From Bacillus_I endophytica_A (GTDB lineage: Bacteria > Bacillota > Bacilli > Bacillales > Bacillaceae_H), in the NCBI RefSeq assembly GCF_026790145.1, contig NZ_JALAMS010000018.1:62001-126000 (forward strand): a DNA stretch of 64,000 nucleotides, written 5' to 3'. The notes under the pieces are model-generated. The model had not been told where the DNA came from. It saw nothing but the letters and a program-made list of their open reading frames with translations, and did not search any database. Positions 25,571-33,383 of the stretch are shown here, piece after piece. The translations under genes were made by a program, and so were the position numbers. How positions within the stretch are numbered: the stretch's first letter is position 1; each line of letters starts with the position of its first letter.

Positions 25571-26037
25571 AATGAAATTATTCTAAAACAAGGAGGATTA
25601 TTAAAAATGACAGCTTCTATGAGACTACGTATTCATGCTTTGAACAAATAATTGAATATGTTCAAGGACTCTGTTTAATAATTGCAGAGTAAACAGGATA
25701 AGTCTGCTCATTTTTAATCATCTTCAACGAAAATTGTAATATGCGACATTAACAACAAGGAGGATTTATTTGTCTTTCTTTTGTTATGTTTAAAAATGTG
25801 CTCTTTTCTATCCAATGATATATGAATTGGATTTCTTACTGTGTTGTGAAATGTAAAACATAGGTAAGAAATGTTTACTTCAAGCTGCAGACAGAGGATT
25901 CTGCAGCTTTTTTCATGTTTAAAAACCCAATCTATATCCGTTCATAACCAGTAAGTTGTGTTATTGATTATAAGAATTCGGGCTGAAGAGAATAGAAAGA
26001 GCAGCGGAAAAACTTAAAAAGGTATGGAGGAATTTAT
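25571..26037. other. Degenerate stretch with strong ribosome sites and tiny frames
   Basis: Two textbook Shine-Dalgarno sites occur here. ACAAGGAGGATTATT is followed by a 14-codon frame (ATG 25607, MTASMRLRIHALNK), and CAAGGAGGATTTATT by a TTG frame of seven codons (about 25769). Neither frame continues. They look like remains of decayed genes, or leader peptides. A perfect 9-bp terminator (AAGCTGCAG / CTGCAGCTT, 25882-25913) closes the stretch. Confidence 0.5.
25882..25913 (+). terminator. Terminator before the macrolide phosphotransferase gene
   Basis: Stem AAGCTGCAG / CTGCAGCTT, 10-nt loop, T-tract. Confidence 0.85.
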
Positions 26038-27015
26038 ATGAATAAAGTAGAGATTAAAGCATTAGCAAAACGAAAAGGCTTAAATATAAACGAAAAAACG
26101 ATAAAATTAAATGAATCAGGTCTTGATTTTCAGGTTGCACATGTAGAAGATGAGCAAGGACAAAAATGGATTTTGCGAATTCCGCGCAGACCGGATTCTA
26201 TGGCAAAAGCGGATCAAGAGAAGACGGTATTAGATGCTGTTAATCAACATACAACAATTCAAGCACCATATTGGGAGATTTTCACTGATGAGGTTGTAGC
26301 GTATAAGTCGCTAGACGGAGTGCCTGCTGGAACTATTAACCCTGAAATTCAAAATTATGAATGGGTTCTAAATATAGAAGACATTCCATTAGCATACCAT
26401 GAATCGTTCGGACGTACGTTAGCGGAAATACATCAACTGCCAATAAGTTTAGTGAAAAATACTGGTATTCAAATTTATACAGCATATGAGGCAAGAGAAT
26501 TAATGAAAACGAGAATGCATAAAATAAAGAGTGAATATGAGGTTCGGGAAGATTTATGGAATCGTTGGATGAAATGGGTGAATAACGATAATATATGGCC
26601 AAAGCATACTGGACTTAGTCATGGAGATGTTCATCCAGGACATATTTTAATTAATCGTCAATCAGAAGTTACTGGCTTAATTGATTGGACTGAAGTAGCG
26701 GTTACAGATGTATCGCGTGATTTCATTGTTCACTATTTATTTGCTGGAGAAAAAGGGTTAGAAAAAGCTATTATGGCTTATGAAAAGGCAGGCGGGAAGA
26801 CGTGGCCGCTTATGAAAGAACATATTTTAGAATTGGAAACAACCAGGGCAATTTCAGTTGCTGAGTTTGCCGAAATCTCTGGACTGCAAGAGTATAAAGA
26901 AATGGCTAGACAAATGCTTAGTTCTCTTCATCAAATCGAAATAAGTGGACTAAGTGGAAGGGAAAGGAAAGTGTCTAGGAATAAACGATATAAACTTATT
27001 AGTAAAAAATATTGA
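26038..27015 (+). CDS. Macrolide 2'-phosphotransferase (Mph family)
   Basis: A 325-residue aminoglycoside/macrolide phosphotransferase-fold enzyme. The catalytic loop is LSHGDVHPGHILIN (about residues 198-211, Asp base and Asn), and the Mg-binding segment is GLIDWTEVAVTDVSRDF. The N-terminal nucleotide region contains WILRIPRRPD, typical of Mph proteins. These use GTP to phosphorylate the 2'-OH of the macrolide desosamine. Chromosomal Mph enzymes are frequent in Bacillus. The GAGG site precedes ATG. No attenuator peptide is evident. The Lys/Arg-rich C-terminal tail is unusual. Confidence 0.9.
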   Translation: MNKVEIKALAKRKGLNINEKTIKLNESGLDFQVAHVEDEQGQKWILRIPRRPDSMAKADQEKTVLDAVNQHTTIQAPYWEIFTDEVVAYKSLDGVPAGTINPEIQNYEWVLNIEDIPLAYHESFGRTLAEIHQLPISLVKNTGIQIYTAYEARELMKTRMHKIKSEYEVREDLWNRWMKWVNNDNIWPKHTGLSHGDVHPGHILINRQSEVTGLIDWTEVAVTDVSRDFIVHYLFAGEKGLEKAIMAYEKAGGKTWPLMKEHILELETTRAISVAEFAEISGLQEYKEMARQMLSSLHQIEISGLSGRERKVSRNKRYKLISKKY

Positions 27016-27074
27016 CAATTAGTAAAATTATAGAATAAGATACAAACGGTTCCAGTATTGACTGATTAGTCAAT
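27012..27074 (+). promoter_or_regulatory. TetR promoter with inverted-repeat operator
   Basis: TTGACA at 27012-27017 just before the end of the mph gene and a possible TAAGAT at 27036-27041. The inverted repeat ATTGACT-GATT-AGTCAAT (27057-27074) follows the likely transcription start and lies 20 bp before the TetR start, so it is probably its operator. Confidence 0.65.
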
Positions 27075-27093
27075 CGAAAAAGGAGAGTTAATA

Positions 27094-27699
27094 ATGCCTA
27101 GACAAGATCAACAAAATAAACAAATCCGGGATGAAAGAAGAGCTCAAATATTACAAGCAGCTTTGCGAGTATTTGCGCGAAGAGGTATGGTAGCAGCAAA
27201 AATTAGCGATATTGCAAAAGAAGCCGAACTTAGTCATGGACTTGTTTACCATTACTTTAAGTCAAAAGAAGAGATCTTCATGACATTAGTACAAAAAGCG
27301 TTAGATAGTTCTCTTGATGTCATTTATTGTGCTAATGAACAAGTGGGAACTCCTTTAGAAAAGTTACGTTGGATGACAGAACAAATTATGAAAAGTATCG
27401 ACAACGGTGAAGAAGTTCTTCTTTTTCTCATTATGATTCAAGCTAGCACTTCAGATATTGTATCAGAAGAAGTAAAAGAAATTTTAACAGGAGAGCGTGC
27501 TGTTTCGCCTGTTATGGCTACTATCCCACTAATTGTGGAAGGACAAAAAGGAGGCGAAATTAAGCAGGGAGATCCAGTACAGTTAGCTGTTACGTACTAT
27601 GCCTTTATCCAAGGGTTAGCCATAAATAAGATTCAATGGGAAGTATGTCCAATGCCAGAAGCCAACCTTATTATGAATATATTTAAGAAAACTCCATAA
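27094..27699 (+). CDS. TetR-family regulator
   Basis: A 201-residue TetR protein with the DNA-binding domain ISDIAKEAELSHGLVYHYFKSK at residues about 35-56 and a ligand domain of the YfiR/YcdC-like type. It is followed 18 bp later by a CPBP-family membrane protease gene and preceded by a matching inverted repeat, so it is probably an autoregulator of this two-gene unit. AAAAGGAGAG precedes the ATG. Confidence 0.9.
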   Translation: MPRQDQQNKQIRDERRAQILQAALRVFARRGMVAAKISDIAKEAELSHGLVYHYFKSKEEIFMTLVQKALDSSLDVIYCANEQVGTPLEKLRWMTEQIMKSIDNGEEVLLFLIMIQASTSDIVSEEVKEILTGERAVSPVMATIPLIVEGQKGGEIKQGDPVQLAVTYYAFIQGLAINKIQWEVCPMPEANLIMNIFKKTP

Positions 27700-27717
27700 C
27701 GTAAAGGAGCTCTCGCC

Positions 27718-28374
27718 ATGAGATTAGAGATTAGTAAGAGAAAAAGAGTACTTATTTTATTATCCCCGATCATTGTTATCTTACTTGGATTTATCACAGC
27801 TACTGTTTTCTCAAAATTTATAGACGGATGGGCATGGATTCCTTTAGCGATTATGTATTGGAGTTCTCTTGGATTTTGTATTGTATTTTTTAAAGAAAAC
27901 AAACATATTAAAGACTGGTTAAAGAAACCCCACATCTCCCTATTTCCTATTATCTTGTCTTTGCTTCTTGGCATGTTTCCGCTCTCTATATTAATCATGA
28001 ATTACAAATTATTTGATTCAGTTATATTGATCGTTCTTTGGATCTTATTTGCTTTAATCAATCCTTGGTTTGAAGAGCTATATTGGAGAGGTATATTATT
28101 AGATGCTGCAGTTGACTGGTTTCCAAAGTGGATAAGCGTTTTGTATACAACAATCTTTTTTGTACTAAGCCATCCGTTTATGTGGGGAGTATTTTCAATT
28201 GCAAGTACATCTTATCACCTTTATATTTACTTAACGGTTATGGGGATTGTTTGGTCCCTTACGTATTTTAAAACTAAGAGTTTAAGATTGGTGCTCCTTT
28301 CGCATTTTATTGTAGATGTAGGAAACTTGACTGTCCTAACTTTCCTTAATATATATGTACCCCCAACAATGTAA
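27718..28374 (+). CDS. CPBP-family intramembrane glutamic protease
   Basis: A 218-residue, multi-spanning membrane protein with the three CPBP (ABI/Rce1) motifs: EELYWRG (EExxxR), FVLSHP (FxxxH) and SHFIVDVGN (HxxxD/N). Catalytic Glu and His are intact. Members process prenylated proteins in eukaryotes, and in bacteria include bacteriocin-immunity and sporulation-linked proteases. Operon with the TetR gene just upstream; AAAGGAGC precedes the ATG. The substrate is not indicated. Confidence 0.88.
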   Translation: MRLEISKRKRVLILLSPIIVILLGFITATVFSKFIDGWAWIPLAIMYWSSLGFCIVFFKENKHIKDWLKKPHISLFPIILSLLLGMFPLSILIMNYKLFDSVILIVLWILFALINPWFEELYWRGILLDAAVDWFPKWISVLYTTIFFVLSHPFMWGVFSIASTSYHLYIYLTVMGIVWSLTYFKTKSLRLVLLSHFIVDVGNLTVLTFLNIYVPPTM

Positions 28375-28535
28375 GAAGAATGATTTGAAAAGATAGCAAA
28401 AGATTACGAACAAACAGAGGAAGTAACGGTCCATAAAGTTGGATATGCAGCTTCAAAACTTTTTTTTCTATCATCCGCTGTTGATTTTGCAGAGAAATGC
28501 TTTAGAGATCATTAATAAAAAACGATTAATAACAG

Positions 28536-28558
28536 AGCCCCTTGAAGAACAAGGGGCT
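28536..28558. terminator. Hairpin between convergent genes
   Basis: Perfect 9-bp stem AGCCCCTTG / CAAGGGGCT, 5-nt loop, weak T-tracts. Just left of it, 28384-28515 holds an open frame without a start (ending VDFAEKCFRDH) that may be a gene remnant. Confidence 0.6.
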
Positions 28559-28590
28559 ATTAGTTTGCAATACATTATCTAACACTTATT

Positions 28591-29085
28591 CTAGCTTACC
28601 CCATCCGTTTGAATCGCTTTCTGTCCTTTCACAAACTTAGCAAATGAAAAGCGAACTAAAGGTCCGATAATGATAAGCTGAAGCGGAAGAGCAAAAATGA
28701 AATTTTTACCTACTGTTAAAAAATAGTGTTTAAGGAATGAACCTTCTCCTAATGCATTGGCAAAATGGGCCATTGCTACTCCATAAATAGACATTGACAG
28801 TACCATGCCAATGACCATACAAAAGGCAAGAGATAAAATGATAAAAAGCTTGTTTGATTTGTCATATGGTAATGAGAAAGCCACTTTATGGGCGATAGGT
28901 CCGACGATAAATAGTTCTAAAATAAAAGCAATTATGAACCCTAAAATAAGTTGGAGCAGCATTCCTTGTAATGAGATAGTACCAATTAGGTCATTTATAA
29001 CGAGGTTATAAAAAGTCATACCGATAACCATTCCAATACACATCATCATTCCGAAATAAAAGTTTTCCTTTTTTGTTGTTGGCAA
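28591..29085 (-). CDS. DUF2798-type membrane protein
   Basis: A 164-residue protein with four membrane helices in two similar halves: FGMMMCIGMVIGMTFYNLV in the first half and FIILSLAFCMVIGMVLSMSI in the second, each followed by a second helix ending in IVGP or IIGP. This internal duplication is characteristic of two-copy DUF2798 proteins. Function unknown. It is monocistronic; AAAGGATGATC precedes the start on the minus strand. The 305-bp gap to nagZ (29086-29390) shows no gene. Confidence 0.8.
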   Translation of the reverse strand: MPTTKKENFYFGMMMCIGMVIGMTFYNLVINDLIGTISLQGMLLQLILGFIIAFILELFIVGPIAHKVAFSLPYDKSNKLFIILSLAFCMVIGMVLSMSIYGVAMAHFANALGEGSFLKHYFLTVGKNFIFALPLQLIIIGPLVRFSFAKFVKGQKAIQTDGVS

Positions 29086-29390
29086 TGTTGATCATCCTTT
29101 CTTTTCAATCCTTTGCTATTATAGCGAGAGAGGGATACTCTTCATAAGTGAACATTTTGTGAACAATTTAGTTTAGATAATTTTTGCATCGCAGCCTTTG
29201 GATTTTAAAAAAGAAAAGATAGCAAAAAGTGTTGTGAAGTTTATCGTTGTAGGAATAAAGCGGTATATACATCTATACCTTATATATGGTAAATTTTATT
29301 TAACAGTTTTTTCTTTATAAAAGTAGCAGAACTTGCCAAACTACTCAGTGATGATGTGAGAACGAAAACCGAAAAAGAGGGGGAACAGCC

Positions 29391-31307
29391 TTGAAAAAAA
29401 GAAAGGTAATTAGTGTCTTCATCGTAGGTATGTTAACGCTTACAACGTTTGGGTGTAGTGGAGAAGCTAAAAAAGAAGAAAAAGCGAAAGAGAGAACGGC
29501 GAAAGAGATTATGCAAGATATGACGGTTGAAGAAAAAGTAGGGCAAATGATTATGCCAGACTTTAGAAATTGGAAAGAACAAGGAGCAGAGAAAGCAACA
29601 GGCTTTACTGAGATGAACGAAGAAGTAGGAAGTCTTATTGACAAATACCATCTTGGTGGGGTTATTTTATTTGCAGAAAATGTTGTAGATACAGAGCAAA
29701 CAACAAGGCTTGTGAACGGATTAAAAAAGAGCAGCAAAGATGTGCCCCTTTTTGTAGCAATTGATCAAGAAGGAGGAATTGTGACAAGACTTCAGTCAGG
29801 AACAAATCTTCCAGGAAATATGGCATTAGGAGCAACAAGAAGCGAGAAAAATGCGCATCAAACAGGAGAAATCATTGGACGTGAACTCCATGCGCTTGGG
29901 ATTAATGTGAACTTTAGTCCTGTCCTTGATGTGAATAATAATCCAAACAATCCTGTTATTGGTGTCCGCTCTTTTAGCTCTAACGAAAAACTTGTTTCAA
30001 CCCTCGGTGTTCAAACAATGAAAGGCTTGCAAGAGGAAAAAGTAGCGACAACTATCAAACATTTTCCTGGTCATGGAGATACGGCAGTTGATAGTCATTA
30101 TGGTTTGCCTGTTGTTAATCATTCTAAAGAACGCTTGCGTCAAGTGGAGCTAGCACCTTTTAAAAAAGCAATTGAAAATGGTACAGATATGATTATGACC
30201 GCTCATGTACAGTTCCCAGCCTTCGATGATACCGTCTATAAGAGCAAAAAAGATGGAGAAGACATTATTGTTCCTGCCACACTATCGAAAAAAGTATTAA
30301 ATGATTTACTTCGACAAGAAATGAATTATGACGGCATTATTGTGACAGATGCGCTGAATATGAAAGCAATTGCTGATAATTTCGGGCAAGAGGAAGCCGT
30401 TATTATGGCCATTAATGCAGGGGTTGATATTGCGCTTATGCCTGCTTCTGTTACATCGCTTGAAGAAGAAAAAAATTTAGCGAATGTTTACAATGCAGTT
30501 GTTGAAGCTGTTGAAAAAGGTGAAATTAAGGAAGAAGAAATTGATGATTCCGTTGAAAGAATTCTTGATTTAAAAATAAAAAGAGGATTGTATGAGGAAA
30601 AAAATATTTCAGAGGACAAGAAAGTTAAAAATGCACTGAAGGTGGTAGGAAATAAAAAACATAAGAAGCAAGAAATGAAGATGGCCCAAGAAGCGGTAAC
30701 AGTTGTGAAAAATGAGCAAAAAACGTTGCCATTAAACCCGAAAAAAGGGGAAAGAATCGTTGTATTTACTCCATATGATTATCAAGGGGAAGCGGTAAGG
30801 AAAACAGTTCAAAATATGATTAGTGAAAAGAAAATAAAAAATGTTGAAGTTGACGTTGTTCCATTTGAGAAAAAGGTGTTTAACGAAGAGATGAAAAGAA
30901 AAATAGATGAAGCAGACTATGTTTTGACAGGTTCATATGTTATACAAAACGATCCCGTTGTAAACGATGGAGTTATTGAGGACGAAATTAATGAACCTTC
31001 AGCATGGGCAGTTTCTTTTCCTCGTGCAGCTATGATGTATACGCAAAAGAGTGAGAAGCCTTTCGTGCTCATGAGTCTGAGAAACCCATATGATGTTGCT
31101 AACTTTGAAGAAGCTCATGCTGTTTTAGCTCTATATGGTTTTAAAGGCTATAGTAACGGAAGATTTCAACAGCCTAACATTTCAGCAGGAACTCACGTTA
31201 TCTTTGGTGAAGCAAAACCAAAAGGGAAATTGCCTGTTGCCATCCCTTCTGTAACAGCTAAAGGAGAAACCCTTTATCCGTATGGCCATGGAATCAAGCT
31301 TAAATAA
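29391..31307 (+). CDS. nagZ: Beta-N-acetylglucosaminidase NagZ (GH3), lipoprotein
   Basis: A 638-residue, two-domain GH3 enzyme close in size to NagZ (YbbD) of B. subtilis. A lipobox (TLTTFGC, Cys22) anchors it outside the membrane. The KHFPGHGDTAVDSHYGLP loop holds the Asp-His acid/base dyad and GIIVTDALNMKAI the Asp nucleophile. The C-terminal alpha/beta domain is the extra domain of Gram-positive NagZ. It removes GlcNAc from GlcNAc-MurNAc muropeptides. TTG start behind AGAGGGGGA. namZ follows after 14 bp, giving the GlcNAc-MurNAc recycling pair. Confidence 0.93.
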   Translation: MKKRKVISVFIVGMLTLTTFGCSGEAKKEEKAKERTAKEIMQDMTVEEKVGQMIMPDFRNWKEQGAEKATGFTEMNEEVGSLIDKYHLGGVILFAENVVDTEQTTRLVNGLKKSSKDVPLFVAIDQEGGIVTRLQSGTNLPGNMALGATRSEKNAHQTGEIIGRELHALGINVNFSPVLDVNNNPNNPVIGVRSFSSNEKLVSTLGVQTMKGLQEEKVATTIKHFPGHGDTAVDSHYGLPVVNHSKERLRQVELAPFKKAIENGTDMIMTAHVQFPAFDDTVYKSKKDGEDIIVPATLSKKVLNDLLRQEMNYDGIIVTDALNMKAIADNFGQEEAVIMAINAGVDIALMPASVTSLEEEKNLANVYNAVVEAVEKGEIKEEEIDDSVERILDLKIKRGLYEEKNISEDKKVKNALKVVGNKKHKKQEMKMAQEAVTVVKNEQKTLPLNPKKGERIVVFTPYDYQGEAVRKTVQNMISEKKIKNVEVDVVPFEKKVFNEEMKRKIDEADYVLTGSYVIQNDPVVNDGVIEDEINEPSAWAVSFPRAAMMYTQKSEKPFVLMSLRNPYDVANFEEAHAVLALYGFKGYSNGRFQQPNISAGTHVIFGEAKPKGKLPVAIPSVTAKGETLYPYGHGIKLK

Positions 31308-31321
31308 GGGGAGGAGAAAAG

Positions 31322-32545
31322 ATGAGAAAGAAACTGACGTTGTTAGCCCTTTTTCTACTTGTTTTTTCATCATGGAATACAGCCGAAGCAAAGCCGCGCC
31401 AAAAGAAAGTTGAGCTTGGTGTTGAAACCCTTTTTCGTGAGCATAAAGACCTTTTAAAAGGAAAGCGAGTCGGCCTTATTACAAACCCAACAGGAGTGGA
31501 TTCAGAATTAAGGAGCAGCGTTGATTTATTTGCTGAAGACCCGGATATTGAGCTAACTGCTCTTTATGGCCCTGAGCATGGTGTAAGAGGAGATGCTCAA
31601 GCTGGAGATAAAGTTGACTATTATATTGATGAAAAAACAGGATTACCTGTTTACAGTCTTTACGGAGACACAAGAAAGCCAACACCTGAAATGTTGAAAA
31701 ACGTAGATATTCTTGTTTTTGATATTCAAGATGTTGGTGCACGTTTCTACACTTACATTTATACAATGGCTTATGCAATGGAAGCTGCGAAAGAAAAAGG
31801 AATTCCGTTTGTTGTGCTAGATAGACCAAACCCACTTGGGGGAGAAGTTGTGGAAGGACCTGTTCTTGAAGAAAAGTACTCCTCATTTGTTGGGAAATAT
31901 CCTATTCCACTTCGACATGGCATGACAGTTGGAGAGCTTGCTCAACTTTTTAACGAAGAATTTGGGATTGGTGCAGATTTGACAGTTGTTAAAATGAAAA
32001 AATGGAAGCGATCTTTCGACTATGATGAAACAAACCTTCCCTTTGTAATGCCTTCCCCTAATATGCCAACTCTAGAAACGGCGTTTGTTTATCCAGGCAC
32101 AGGTCTTATTGAAGGAACGAACGTGTCGGAAGGAAGAGGAACAACAAAGCCATTTGAACTGTTAGGAGCTCCGTTTATTAATGGAACAGAGCTCAGTGAG
32201 AAGTTAAATAATCTACATTTAGATGGAGTGAAATTCAGAGCTGCTTCATTTACGCCTTCTTTTTCAAAGCACAGTGGACAGCTTAGTCATGGTGTTCAAG
32301 TTTATGTAACAGATAGAGAGAAATATAAATCAGTTGAAACAGGTTTGCACATTGTTAAAACGATTCATGATTTGTACGGAGAAGAGTTCTCGTTTAATAA
32401 GAGTGGAAACTTTGATTTATTAATCGGAAACAGCTGGGTAAGAGAAGAGTTGGAAAAGGGAACAGATGTAGAGGATATTATAGCAAAGTGGCAGAGGGAT
32501 ACGAAAGATTTCAAAAAGGTAAGAAAGCAATATTTACTTTATTAA
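31322..32545 (+). CDS. namZ: Exo-beta-N-acetylmuramidase NamZ (DUF1343/GH171)
   Basis: A 407-residue secreted protein with a signal peptide (LTLLALFLLVFSSW, cleavage near AEA). The DUF1343 landmarks GLITNPTGVDSEL, YGPEHGVRGDAQAG, FDIQDVGARFYTYI and PSPNMPTLETAFVYPGTGLIEGTN are all present. In B. subtilis, NamZ (YbbC) cleaves terminal MurNAc from peptidoglycan chains. Here it forms a tight operon with nagZ (14-bp gap, GGGGAGGAG). The other MurNAc genes (murQ, murR, murP, amiE) are absent from this window. Confidence 0.93.
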   Translation: MRKKLTLLALFLLVFSSWNTAEAKPRQKKVELGVETLFREHKDLLKGKRVGLITNPTGVDSELRSSVDLFAEDPDIELTALYGPEHGVRGDAQAGDKVDYYIDEKTGLPVYSLYGDTRKPTPEMLKNVDILVFDIQDVGARFYTYIYTMAYAMEAAKEKGIPFVVLDRPNPLGGEVVEGPVLEEKYSSFVGKYPIPLRHGMTVGELAQLFNEEFGIGADLTVVKMKKWKRSFDYDETNLPFVMPSPNMPTLETAFVYPGTGLIEGTNVSEGRGTTKPFELLGAPFINGTELSEKLNNLHLDGVKFRAASFTPSFSKHSGQLSHGVQVYVTDREKYKSVETGLHIVKTIHDLYGEEFSFNKSGNFDLLIGNSWVREELEKGTDVEDIIAKWQRDTKDFKKVRKQYLLY

Positions 32546-32550
32546 AATAG

Positions 32551-32583
32551 AAAAATCTCTCCTCTTCAAGAGGAGAGATTTTT
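32551..32583 (+). terminator. Terminator of nagZ-namZ
   Basis: Perfect 15-bp stem (AAAAATCTCTCCTCTT side) with a minimal loop and terminal T5, six bases after the stop. Confidence 0.9.
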
Positions 32584-32727
32584 ACTGGACAAAGGAGCCC
32601 ATTCGTCTACAATGGGCGATTGTTAATGTGAAACAAACATTAGCTTCTTTTCTAGTATAGCATTTTGTTGAAGTAAAATAAATAAAAAAAGTTTAGTTTG
32701 TTAAATCCATAGAGTGAAGAGAACTGT

Positions 32728-32776
32728 AAAAAGCATGTATAAATTTAACGTAATGTTAAGCTTATACATGCTTTTT
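32728..32776 (+). terminator. Orphan long hairpin with T-tract
   Basis: Stem AAAAAGCATGTATAA / TTATACATGCTTTTT with a nested smaller stem (TTAAC / GTTAA). It lies 145 bp beyond the namZ terminator with no gene between, so it may end an unannotated small RNA starting within about 32590-32700. Confidence 0.6.
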
Positions 32777-32784
32777 ATACGAAA

Positions 32785-32831
32785 AATAACATTGTTTATG
32801 TAAATCCCTTTGTTTGTCCCCAATTGTTATT
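32785..32831 (+). other. Hairpin with C-rich loop resembling RoxS/RsaE seed
   Basis: AATAACA / TGTTATT pair around a loop with TCCCTTTGTTTGTCCCC (32804-32821). The CCCUUUGUUU word is the seed of RoxS/RsaE RNAs. No terminator follows, so this could be part of an unknown RNA or chance similarity. Confidence 0.3.
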
Positions 32832-32989
32832 CTAGCATATTTCATTAATAAATAAAATATTTTAATTAAAAAAAGTTAGGCGATCAATATGTTAGAAAAC
32901 AGGAGTATGTATATTTCTTTAGGTTTACAATAACCTAAAAATATCATAAGCTAAGGAAAAAGAGCTGTATAAAGGGGGGGGAGTTAGCA

Positions 32990-33163
32990 ATGAAAGTGCA
33001 GCAGCTTGTCCTACTTAGTGTGTTTGTGGGGTTTTTATTTGCAAGCGCTATCAATTTTATAAAAGAAGGCTTTATCCCTATTGCTTTTTTAGCAAGCGGA
33101 GTTAGTCTTGTTCTTATTGTATCTCTTATATTATGGGCAGTGAAATGGCGCCATGAATCATAG
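32990..33163 (+). CDS. Small membrane protein, 57 residues
   Basis: ATG at 32990 behind GGGGGGGGAG. The 57-residue product has two hydrophobic helices (LVLLSVFVGFLFASAINF and IAFLASGVSLVLIVSLILWA) joined by IKEGFIP, and a basic end (VKWRHES). It is too short for routine gene calling but has a strong ribosome site and its own terminator. No family is recognised. Confidence 0.7.
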   Translation: MKVQQLVLLSVFVGFLFASAINFIKEGFIPIAFLASGVSLVLIVSLILWAVKWRHES

Positions 33164-33164
33164 G

Positions 33165-33196
33165 AAGAGTCTATGCATTTGCATAGGCTCTTTTTT
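33165..33196 (+). terminator. Terminator after the 57-residue gene
   Basis: Stem AAGAGTCTATGC / GCATAGGCTCTT (one G-T pair), 4-nt loop, T6. Confidence 0.85.
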
Positions 33197-33383
33197 ATAA
33201 AAAAAGAGTGACTTCAGAGACGGAAGAATTTTGCCTACATAGGAAAAACGGTCTCTTTCATATGAAGAATAGTGAAGAGACAGTGTACTCGCTTAGTTTC
33301 TTCTATTTAACATTATGTCTAATGTGGATGAAGAGAAGCTATGCTATATTTTTTAATAATCTTATCATTTAGGAGGGGTTATT

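Noticed and set aside
26038..26040. Macrolide-responsive leader peptide directly before mph
   Set aside because: The small frames at 25607 and about 25769 are separated from mph by a perfect terminator-like hairpin and no competing stems overlap the mph ribosome site that I can see.
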